This document shows, in pieces, positions 47,450 to 57,879 of a DNA stretch of 64,000 bases. The DNA is from Chlorophyllum brunneum (Eukaryota > Basidiomycota > Agaricomycetes > Agaricales > Agaricaceae). The notes under the pieces were generated by a model. The model did no database searches. It was not told where the DNA came from and saw only the letters and a program-made list of their open reading frames with translations. The stretch is from positions 1,798,001-1,862,000 of the forward strand of contig OY756148.1 of assembly GCA_963576785.1 (NCBI GenBank). Reading direction: 5' to 3'. The translations under genes were made by a program, and so were the position numbers. The stretch's first letter is position 1, and each line of letters begins with the position of its first letter.

Positions 47450-50400
47450 ATGTCTACCAATAATATCGTCGCTGGTTTACCTAAGCTTAATGGGCCTAAG
47501 AACTATGCGTTCTGGTCTAGAAGGCTTCAGGATGCCCTAACCCTCATTTCTGTCACTGGTTCTGACCAGTCCGGATGGACTGTGACAGACCAGGATCTCT
47601 CCCCTAAAAATCCTTCCGCTTTGACGGAGGAGGATAGAAGGAGAGAACAATTGAGAGGTCAGGCATTGGCTGTTATTAATGGCACCTTACCTGATTCCCT
47701 GTTACTCCATGGGCATGACGCTCCTGGATTCCTCTGGACTGATTTGAAAACCCGCTTTGGGACACCTTCTCCTGCCGCGGTGTATTCAATTCTCCAAAGA
47801 ATGTTGCGAAAGCGCATTTCAGGGAATCAAGATCCAGCAATGGATCTAGCTGAATTGAGAACAATGGCTTCTCAATTAGAAACAGCTAAGGTAAAATTGC
47901 CAGAAGTTCTTGGTGCAATGATCGCTTTGAACACATTACCACTGGATTGGAATGCAGTGGCCCAAACAACATTGGCAAATAATCACAATGTTGTAGATAT
48001 GACCTGGGAGGTAGTTCAGCAGGCTATAAATGCTGAGTGGTCAAGACGTGAAGGGTCAAGACCTAACATGTCTAACCCCCAAGCATCTTTTGCAGCCACC
48101 GCTAACTACCAAGCTCGCCCTCAGGGCAACTTCCCCAGGACTCGCCCTGGACCACCCTGGAACCGCTTCCACCCTGGAGGCGATACCAGGGCCCAGCCTG
48201 CGAGAGGTCCACGCCACCCTGCCAATCCGAGTGGGCAGCCTCCTCAGCCTTCTCCCCCTTCTCCTACCTGGATTAACGTCCAGAAAAAGAAGAAGAAGCC
48301 CAAAAAGTGCCAGGGTAGACCCCAGGCCCACATGGCGGAAGCCATGGCGGGCTTCGCCGCTGCCACGGAACCGGCGGTCCATCGTTTCACTGGTCCGGAG
48401 ATGACCCCCTTCGACCTGATGAGGCACATGGATGCGCCTCGACCCATTCCCGCTCCCGCTCCTCCGACCACTCGTGTACTAGTGAGTGAGAGACCAAAAC
48501 CTCTTACTTGGGTTAATCCCAAGAAGGTCCAGCAGGCACGAGAGAATGCTTGTGCTGAGCTCGAGAAAAAGGTGCGTGCTGAAGCATGAAACTTATGTTT
48601 CACCGCCCTGCTCGAAAACTCACTGCGGATCCAACAGGTGACCACCTGGTGTGACCGCGTCACTGGTCCTTTGCCTATGCAAATGGCAAAGAAACGTGCC
48701 CTCGATCGTTACGATCGACGGATGCACGAGGTCTCTCACCCCCGCGCCCAACAAGGATGATCGGTGATACCGCCCGGTGCACCTTCAGTTCCTTCTGGTC
48801 ATCCCCCAGGTTGTACCTGTGAGGGACACACGAGGGTAAGTAAATGGTTCACTAAAAATAGTAACCCCGATATTAACATGACTCGCGTCCGCTTTTCCTT
48901 TCTTTTACCCATTGGTTTGCCTTATACCTTATTGGTTTCTCCCAAATTTGGGACGAAAATTAATTTGGTTATGCACCATGTGGTAAAGATCCCAAGCATG
49001 GACTCCGTCGCCCGGGGCGACTTGCTTGAACCTGGAGAGGTTCGGCCGTACTACCTTCCTCCTCCGGAGAAAATAGTAGCTCCGGTCGTCAGGACCTACG
49101 AAGAGGAGCTTCCTCCTCTTCCTCGGGCCTCCCCTCCTACGGAGCGATTCCAGAGTAAGAGATACTCTCTTACTCAGAAGAACAAGACCACTGATAGGCA
49201 TCCTACCACACTTTCAGTGTTGGTAGACAAAGCCTTCAAATGGCTTGAGAGCGAGAAGGAGGTCGATGACCTCATGACGCCGGCTTAGGATGTCGCCTAC
49301 GACATCCGCGATCCCAGGAACCCTGCGAACGTCGCAGAACCCTCTTCTGGGCCTCTCCCCAAGTCTCCAAAGTCCGAACCTTTTGCTTCGGCACCTCAAT
49401 CTGAGGTGTCACTCGGACTCTCGTCGACTGACTATGGAAGCGACTTCAAGAAGAAGGGAGGAGCTGGGTACGTGATCAATTTGATCTCAGATACTCTTAC
49501 TGACCCTGATACACAGTCCTGTCACCAATATGCCGACCGGCCGTCTTCACAAGAAGAAGGGCAAGGGCAAGGGGAAGGGACGTCGGGGGCCGGGCATATA
49601 GACACGCTATCGGGATCTTTAGGATCCCATAATAATGTTGTTACGAGCGAATGGATAAATGAGAAGTGTTTTAACACTTCTCAACTTTTTTGTTTCTCCA
49701 CGCGCATGCCCGATCAGTATTTAAGAGTACCGGATCAATTTAGATCTCGATCGCAAAGCAATGATCAAAGCATAACGCCACTAGAAGAATATAGTGACGT
49801 ATGGTTATTAGACTCAGGGGCATCATATCATTATACCCCTTATGCGGAAGACTTTATCAACTTCGAAGAACTCGAAGTTTCGATCCCAATTAAGACTGTA
49901 GGAGCACAAAGCCCCTACCTTAATGCGGTTGGTCTTGGCGCAGTTATGCTTAAGCATAAAGTCTATAACGGAAAGACTGACAGCGTTCAACCAACACAGA
50001 TATTAATATATCCAGTCTTCCTTTTGAAAGGAACCTCTGAACGACTAATGTCAGTGGGACAGTTATGCCAGGATGGCAAAACTGTTAGAACAGATGCCAA
50101 CGAATCAGTAGTAGTTGATAGCGAAGGAAATCCTATTCTTCAAGCATATCCTTCAGCAAGTCGCAACACTACTTTACATTTTGTTAATACAAAAATTGTA
50201 CACTCGGAACAAGCAGCTATGACTGCAGATCCGATCGTTGGCTACAAAGTTGTACATGCGAGATTAGGATATCCCTCTAATCATATCCTCAATCACTTTG
50301 AGAAAAATACGATTGGGTTTACTCCGGTGCGGATTCCCGAGCAAAAGCCAGTCTGCGACGGTTGTGCCAAGGGAAAGATGCACCAGAAACCCTTTAGAGA

Positions 50401-53400
50401 GAACCCTACACGCGCAAAGTGTCCATTCGAAAGAATACACTCGGATTTAGTTGAACTTCCGATTCTTTCTTACCATAAATTTAAATGGGTCATGACCATA
50501 ATGGACGACTTTTCCTCTCATGGATGGATTCGCTTCCTCCATAAGAAATCAGAAGCAGCAGAAGAAATGAAAATTTTCATTGCCTTAATTCAGACTCAAT
50601 ATGAGACTAAATTAAAATATCTCTGCACTGATAGAGGAGGAGAGTATGCAACTGACGAGTTGCAATCTCATTTGCGCTCATTAGGGATTATACATGAGAC
50701 CAGTGCACTGCACATATACCAACAAAATGGTCGAGCGGAACGCTTGAACTGAACTCTAATGGATAAAGCAGAAGCCATGCGGCATCATGCTTGTATTCCT
50801 GATGGTTGGTGGGAGTTTTCTATAGATCATGCAATACATATCTATAATAAAACACCGGTATCACGGCTCATGTGGAAAACACCTTATGAAGTGTTGAATC
50901 AGAAGATTCCAGACATCTCCAAAGAGAGAGTCTTTGGCTGCGGTGCTTATGTCTTTCTCCCAAAAGAGATAAGAGACAATAAACTGACAGCGAAGTCAGA
51001 ACTCATGATTTTCCTTGGTTGGACATCAGACAGGAAAAATTATTGTTTCATGAGGCACCTAAATGGGAATGTAATCTATACATCTCCAACAGCCGTATTC
51101 AGCGAAGAACACTTCCCTAAATGTGTTGGGAAGAAGCGAGAAGAACGGATGAACCAACCATCATCTTCTACTTCTCGAAGCACACCTTCGGAAGTTATTG
51201 TCTTCCATGCTCCAGATCCATCTACTGGTTTACCTATTAAACCACCAAGCCCTATTCCCCGAACTTCTACCAGAAGTTCTCCGGAAGATAGGACTTATAG
51301 ATCTGTTCATGGACAAATTCCAACTCCTTTCCCTGAACCTAAAAAGAATAAAGGAAAGGGAAAAGCACTGAATATCGATACCGATGTTCAGGAGGAGTGG
51401 GATGGTATTGTGCAAAATATTCTCTTTCCACCAAGAGAAACACAAATACCAGAAGACGATGACAGTGATGGATTATCTTATGCTGATCCACCTAATCACC
51501 CTGAAGGTTCGAACCATCCGCCTTCTCCCAGAGATGATCCAGATGTACAACCATTCATACCCTATACCCCTGTCGAAGATGATCGGGATGCTGGTCCTTC
51601 TGTACCACGAGGTCGCTCGGATCGAATACTGGTTCCTGAAATACCTCAGAGACCGCAAAGAACCAGAAAAGTACCTGAACGTCCGGGAAACTTCTATGGT
51701 TCTACCAAGCATCCAACCAAAATACTCCAGGACTATGAGATGTTCCAACCTCCTAAGTCGAAATTAACAAGTTCTACAAGTAGACTTGTTAGACAAATTC
51801 GATCAGAGGCTTCCAAACCTGGAATAATCGATAGACGTTCTCAGCATGAAGCTTCTACATTAGAAGACTTATGCAGAGAAGGAGGAGTAGGAATGATCGA
51901 TTATCTGTGCGCTCAAAAAGTCGAATCACCATTAGTTCCTATTTCTTTCAAGGATCTAAATCGACTACCATCAGAAGAGAAATCTAAATGGTGGAAAGCA
52001 TGCTTAGAAGAGTTAAATTCACTCAAAGAAAGACATGTTTATGACTTAGCTAAACTTCTGCCTGGAAGAAAAGCTGTCAAAAATAGATGGGTCTTTACAC
52101 CCAAATCAGACGGTCGATACCGTGCTCGACTAGTAGCAAAAGGATTCTCTCAGATAGAGGGAATCGATTACGATGAATTATTTTCACCAGTAGTCCGTTA
52201 TGAGACAGCACGACTCATATTTGCAGTCGCTGCCCTCAACGATTGGGAGATGCTCAGTTTAGATGTTAAAACTGCTTATCTCTACGGAAAACTGGATGAA
52301 GAACTCTATATGGAACTTCCAGAAGGTTTCAATACAGGTCGTGGTAATTTGGTTTGGAAATTAAACCAAGCCATTTATGGATTAAAGCAATCTGGACGAC
52401 AATGGTGGAAGGAATTGACTAAGTCAATGACCGACCTAGGATTTGTCCGATCCAAACTAGATGCTGGAGTCTATTATTACTACGACTCTGAAACCAAAGA
52501 GCTTATTATAGCTCTGGTCTATGTAGATGACTCAATGTTCGTCGGAATTAGAGGCTCTAGACTTCTACATGAGAAGCGAGCACTCTTTATGAAGAAATGG
52601 GAATGCCGAGACCTTGGTCCAACCAAAGAGTTTCTTGGTATGAAAATTTCGCGAAATCCTATAAACCGATCAATTACCCTAGACCAAATGGATTATCTAG
52701 GAAAAGTTCTTGATCGATTTAATATAATTGGAAAAGAAGAAATACCATTACCAAATGGATTTATCTTCGAATCCAATACAGGAAAAGCGACACCTGACTT
52801 CATGAAGAGGTATCAACAATTAGTAGGATCGGTTATGTATCTGATGATAGGCAGTTGGCCCGACATAGCTTTCGCCACTGTCAAATTATCACAACATATG
52901 ACCAATCCAACTAAAGCGCATTACAATGCAGGCTTACATTTGCTAAAGTATCTTAATACTACTCGCAAATATAGAATTACCTATAACGGAAGTTCTATGC
53001 AAGGCCTGAATGCATTTTCCGACTCTGATTGGGCTGGTGATCCAATTAGTTGTAAATCTGTAACTGGATATTTCTGTTTATTAGCTAGTGGAGCTATCGC
53101 TTGGTTAAGTAGGAAACAGAAAACTGTTGCATTATCTTCCACTGAAGCCGAATATATGGCTTTGTCAGATTGCAGTCGACAACTAGTTTGGACTGTCAAT
53201 TTGTTGGAAGAAATTGGTATCCAATCATTGGCCCCTTATCTCTTCGGTGATAATGAGGGTTCAATATTTTGGGCTAAAAATCCAGTAACAGAAAAACGAT
53301 CAAAACACGTCGACGTCAAATACCATTACATTCGTGATTTGGTAGAAGACGGAAAGATTGAAATATTCTCTGTGAAAGGCACTGAAAATCCTGCCGATAT

Positions 53401-53470
53401 TCTCACAAAGAATTTAGACAAAATTAAATTCAATCTATTCCAACCTCGCCTTGGCTTGACGTTTGAGTGA
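47450..53470 (+). pseudogene. copia gag-pol, one frame interrupted by four stops
   Basis: Gag begins MSTNNIVAGLPKLNGPKNY (UBN2/copia gag fold; I see no CCHC zinc knuckle). Further along the same frame come the protease (WLLDSGASYH near 49.81 kb), the pre-integrase region (HARLGYPSNH ... CDGCAKGKMHQKPF), the integrase core (HSDL, CTDRGGEY, NGRAERLN = D,D,E), reverse transcriptase (NRWVFTPKSDG, LDVKTAYLYGKLDEELYM, LVYVDDSMFVG) and RNase H (SSTEAEYMAL). In-frame stops: TGA 48587, TGA about 48757, TAG about 49286, TGA 50750. No indel shifts the frame over about 2,007 codons. The stop at 50750 follows the integrase Glu and sits where an Arg (CGA) is expected. Confidence 0.93.
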
Positions 53471-53493
53471 TTAAAAACTCTATATCAATACAG

Positions 53494-53505
53494 AGCAAGG
53501 AGGAG
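53494..53505 (+). promoter_or_regulatory. polypurine tract of copia element
   Basis: AGCAAGGAGGAG lies immediately before the 3' LTR. It is purine-rich and in the position expected for plus-strand DNA priming. Confidence 0.7.
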
Positions 53506-54077
53506 TGTTGAAGTTCCGGACATATTCTAGAAATAGATTATGAAGTCATTATTCTAATAATAGACTGATCTGTTACTTTCCAGTAACTTCATTCCGTAGT
53601 AACTTCCTATGAGTTGCTTTGCATACGATGAGAGTCATAAGTACTTGATAGACTATTCTACATAGTACCAATGACTAGATACTACGTTCCGCAGTACTCC
53701 ACAGGCACTACGCCGCAGTTAAAGGGAGTCATAAGGAACAATCCATGCAATGCTAGTATTTTATGTAGTATGAGTCGTCTATGTTACAATATGTATATAA
53801 ACCCCATGTAGCAGACCTAAGTTCTGTATCTTGTTCAATCAAACAACTTCTTCATCATTGCCTATCTCTTTGAGTACAATACCTCAATCGACCTTATCAA
53901 CTTTGACCTCTATCTGACTGACGTCAACCGCTTTATCAATAATATCTGTCTATCCAAACTACCTTACTACAGGTATCAGATAGAAGCTTATTATCTTGGT
54001 GAGTAGACCCTACGTTCTCTTCCACTGCATTTACTGCTGCCCCCAGCAAACAACTCGTTACGGTCGTTTCCTCAACA
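53506..54077 (+). repeat. 3' LTR of copia element
   Basis: 572 bp, the same length as the 5' LTR, with 10 transition differences, eight of them at CpG dinucleotides. Confidence 0.95.
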
Positions 54078-54082
54078 GCTAT
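54078..54082. repeat. target-site duplication, right (GCTAT)
   Basis: Exact copy of the five bases preceding the 5' LTR. Confidence 0.93.
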
Positions 54083-55607
54083 AACCTCAGTAATAAGAAG
54101 ATTGATAGCATCAAGAATTGCAAATGCTATTTCAGATGAATATGAGTACTTGCACAGACCTTGCTTCTTTTACTTACTTAGGAATCTGAAGTCATGGCAG
54201 ATTAGTCTGATATATCACATAGATAGTCAGCTGTACCCTATTTACGGAATCAAGAACAATGTCCCATCATGGTAGAAGATGTATACAATTGGTTGAGCCT
54301 TTTTCATGTGTGACAAGGTCTGACGAAATGGCTGGCCAATGGATGTAGCCTGTTTTAGTGTTTGCACAAGCTTGATAAGCATCAATGTGACTTCAACACT
54401 TGTAGAGAATAATCGGATTGTGCTTTGTGAGTGAATTCAGTTTACAAATAGAGGAGGAGAGAAAGAATGGCTTACATAACTGCTACTCCTATTTTTGTGT
54501 ATAGACTTGGAAGAGCTTGGACAAAGCATCCATGAAGTGGAATTGCATTAATCATATCCATACTGCTATTAGCAATAGTAGCTGCCAGTCCAGCCTATTG
54601 CCATTCTCATAGGTGAACAAGGTATCCAAAGAGAGTACCACAACTTACTGAAACTTCAGCTTAACAGACAGAAATCATGTAAGCAGTCTTTTCTTTGGTA
54701 AATTTCAACTTTACCCACCAATTGTAACAGAGCACAAGATAATTGTTACTAACCATGTTTAATTGGTACTTTCCTGAATTAGAAGTACCAGAGACTCACC
54801 AATAAGGCTCTCATTCCAGAGTGCTCGAATGCACAGTATTATAAGTGCCTTCAGTGTTCCTGTGAGAAGAACATCTAGAGAGCTATGGATATTGCTCAGT
54901 ATCCATTTTACAGAATGACACAGAGTCTTACAGTGCCCCAAATAATTCATTGATTGAACAACTGAGATGGTGCCAGTAGAGTGAGCCTGATTCATAAATA
55001 TCAAATAGTCACCCACACCTACCAGATGCCATGTAAGGACTATATTGTAGAGAAAGAGAAAAGATAATCTCACTGATTCTTGGATGAAATTATTTTGTGA
55101 AACTAGTAGCATGTGTAGGTAGCCACTTATTTGAGAGAAGAACAGATTGTACCCACCATAAATATCAAATCTAGCTGATATGAGCTTATATGGTCAATGC
55201 AAGTATACAATAGAATGCTAACCCTATTACCGAAAATGCCCACAAGCGGAAAGAGAAGTAGATGATTCGGACCAGTGTCCACTTTGTGCTGGGGGAACAA
55301 GTGGGCAGACAGAAGGATGAGGGATTGTTTGCCACATACCAATACATATGTTGTACCTACAGCCTGGTCAGCTGGGCTTGTAGTCAGCAACAACATCCTT
55401 ACCTCTTGAGGCATGGTACGCAAGGTCTCGTAAACTAACACTGTTATTGCAGCAACTAAATATTCCTGTGATAAAAAAGGCACTTAAGGATAGAGAAGAA
55501 CTCATACCATCAATGTAGCCATTAAGCTGTGTCAGAAGAAGGTCGTTGGTATAGTCCTCGAGTGTCAGACTCCATTCAGCCATTTTACTTCGAAGTGTTG
55601 GTACCAT

Positions 55608-57830
55608 ATCACCTACAGGGTTGCCAGGTTTATGTACTGCCCATATTTATATTTATACGTAATATTTCTGTCTTGTCAGTGCCCTTGATGAACGCCCGAA
55701 GTAGTTCAGATCATGGAATTATCAACGAGATTGCGGTTGGGGCGTAATGTCAGCAACGACTGATGGCGACAGGCGGATAGAACTCTCATCAGAGATTTCG
55801 GTGTGGCGAGACAAGATGGATGTTCCACCAGCAATTCTGGCACATCCCAAATGTATCTGTGTACTAAAAATCCTTTCACACATGGTAATCATATCAAGAA
55901 CCCTGTTTGGATGTAAAAGTGAGCTGGCCTAAAAGATGAGAACCCTAATCTGAAAGAGAATCTTCTGGATATTCGAGGATGCGAATATACATGGCATCTA
56001 TGATCGATGGAAGAGGTGGGACGGGCGGTGTCGGAAACTACCATCATCTCCCGGAAATACCACAGTATATGACGCTCAAGGTTTCCGTTCCCTCGTATTG
56101 GTATATTAACCCAAACTGGCCTGTTGAGAAGCTAGTGACCGTCTCTATGCATGTGGATGATCATAAAATGATATCCCAAAGACTTGACCCAATGCGCTGA
56201 AGTTTATAAATACGTCGGCCGCCACTGGGGTGCCAATCCGTCTGGTTGAATCTTCAATCATGTACGACCCGCTAGACGACTGACTAGATCAACAGTACAA
56301 ATCCGAGAATCCTGCAGCGGACTACTTGAGTCGTGTTCGATGGGAGTTGAGTGTTGATCTCGGTACGAAACGATTGATTGGTCCAATGGAACTGCTTTTT
56401 GTGTTCTATTCTCTGAAGTGATTGTACACAGCCAAGTACGACTGATTATATCACACCGTCCAACTGTCTGGCGAAGAAGCCGCTATGATCATGGATCTTA
56501 CACATGTGGATTGCGCCAGTGTGTTGTGTTTGGGCTGTTGAAAACCAGGCTGGGGTCATGATTGTGCGTCCGCTAAACTAAGTTCTTATAAGTTTGACGT
56601 GCTCAGTGCGGCTGGACGTACGATATATCTCGGAAGGTTAAGGCAAGCGTTTTCTATCTTCAACTCACCTATCCTACCCTACTACAGTTTGGAGCACACT
56701 GACGCAATGGTAAACTGAATGGTGTCATGCCAGGATATCGGTGATTGCTTGTACTTCTGGCCCCGAGATCTTCTAGGTTTATACTGGGTAAGTATATCTC
56801 GTCGATGAACTTTGCTGATGTGATTTTTGTCTCAGGTTTGTGAGAATGCTTCTATTTATCTTCCTGTTGGGATGCGGCGTAACTGTGAAGGTCCGATGGG
56901 AGGTATCATCCTAAGAAAGGCATCGCAAATGAAACGGATGATACACTTACGGGAATTTATGTCCCTCCATCGACATCGGGTACATGCTAAGCTACCAAAG
57001 ATCCCCCGAAGGCATTTCGTCGTCTGGTCTTCGTATTGGCAATATACGTTCAAGCGTAATTTGGTCTATGGATAATACCGTGGTCAAGTTGAGACCGAGA
57101 ACGAGAAATCGATTATCGACGGGAGGAAGTTTGGCCGTTTTTGGGCGAGCATGAACGAGCGAATATCTGGTGCAGTGACCGTGAGGCGGAGTATACCATC
57201 GAGTCTGCTGTGAGTGATTGTACAGGCTTTGATTTTGATCAAAATTGACTCAGGGGGTAGTGTGTTTACGGAGGTAGACGCCGTGACTATAGTAGGTGTG
57301 GTCGTGGATTCTGATCAGAGCCAAGAGTAAACCTCAAGCCGCGAAGAAAGTGATCATTATTGCAAGCGCTTATGTCGTAGGCCCCAATCTCGACAAGTAC
57401 AATCAAGGTGAGCCGGTGGTAAACGCCAGCACGACAGGGTATGCGAGCAAAGGTATAAAGTTTCTTGCTACGAACTGTCTTGCACCACTAGTTTATTGAC
57501 AGATGGAGACGTGACTACGGCCACTCAGAAGACAGTGGACGCTCCGTCGAACAAGGATTGGTGTAGTGGTTCAGGTGCTGACAAGGCTATTACGAGATTG
57601 CGTAGGTTCTACTCTTGCCTCTCCTCCTCGTTTGCGGGATGGACGACTAGTATTCCGCGTCACGAAACTCGATGGCTCGGTGGTCAATCTTGTCAATCGT
57701 GTCGAAAGGGAAGTAAGGGAGGCCTGAGGGTAGCTGGGTGCAAAGTAAAGGCATCGGCAGGGCATCACGGAGTATAGTTTCTGATGCCGTTGGAAGATGG
57801 AGTTGAACTCTTTTGATGGTGGCTGGTGAT
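55608..57830. other. decayed, unassigned sequence between duplication units
   Basis: The left part (to about 56.33 kb) is repeated at 63.26-63.96 kb. Around 56.1-56.4 kb, protein-like plus-strand pieces (VEKLVTVSMHVDDHKMISQRLDP; ENPAADYLSRVRWELSVDLG; LIGPMELLFVFYS) are separated by stops, which suggests a dead gene whose family I do not recognise. Other short open stretches near 56.85-57.05 and 57.3-57.5 kb could be its later exons. Confidence 0.4.
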
Positions 57831-57879
57831 GGATCCGTCCACAGAGACAACCAATGCGTCAGGCTTTGTGAGAAGCTGC

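Larger units (their letters stand above)
46719..54077 (+). mobile_element. Ty1/copia LTR retrotransposon, full length
   Basis: This 7,359 bp element is bounded by two 572 bp LTRs with TGTTG...CAACA ends and a GCTAT target duplication. The internal order is gag, protease, integrase, reverse transcriptase, RNase H (copia/Pseudoviridae order), with a half-tRNA type primer-binding site and a purine-rich tract. The single internal frame has four stop codons and no frameshift. LTR difference is about 1.7 percent (10 of 572), all transitions. The insertion breaks a DUF6533-like gene and is absent from the duplicated sister locus. Confidence 0.97.
46060..55583 (-). pseudogene. DUF6533-like membrane protein gene, split by the copia element
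   Basis: Exons on the minus strand run from 55583 (MAEWSLTLEDYTNDL) through LVAAITVLVYETLRTMPQEV, a helix around 55.25 kb, and LKALIILCIRALWNES near 54.83 kb, to AFAILDAINLLITEVIA just right of the retrotransposon. The frame resumes left of it with ENAMSLLEIDW, ending somewhere in 46.7-46.06 kb. The DYTND...AAxTVLVYE...TM pattern with later IRALW helices fits the agaricomycete DUF6533 seven-helix family of unknown function. The copia element sits inside a coding exon, so this copy should be inactive. Exact exon ends are uncertain. Confidence 0.65.
43560..56330. repeat. segmental duplication, unit 1 (PAN3 + DUF6533-like gene)
   Basis: Excluding the retrotransposon at 46719-54077, this stretch aligns in order with 58,600-63,960: PAN3 body, the TTGTATATTGTCTTTTTTTGT tail region, the intergenic DNA, the minus-strand DUF6533-like gene, and the following spacer (for example the shared CTCATCAGAGATTT at 55.79 and 63.41 kb). 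Divergence is visible but modest. The retrotransposon is absent from unit 2, so it inserted after duplication. Confidence 0.85.

Noticed and set aside
48590..49405. A separate accessory gene between gag and pol of the copia element
   Set aside because: The region is in the same frame as gag and pol and is bounded only by single stop codons, so it is better read as part of one interrupted gag-pol.
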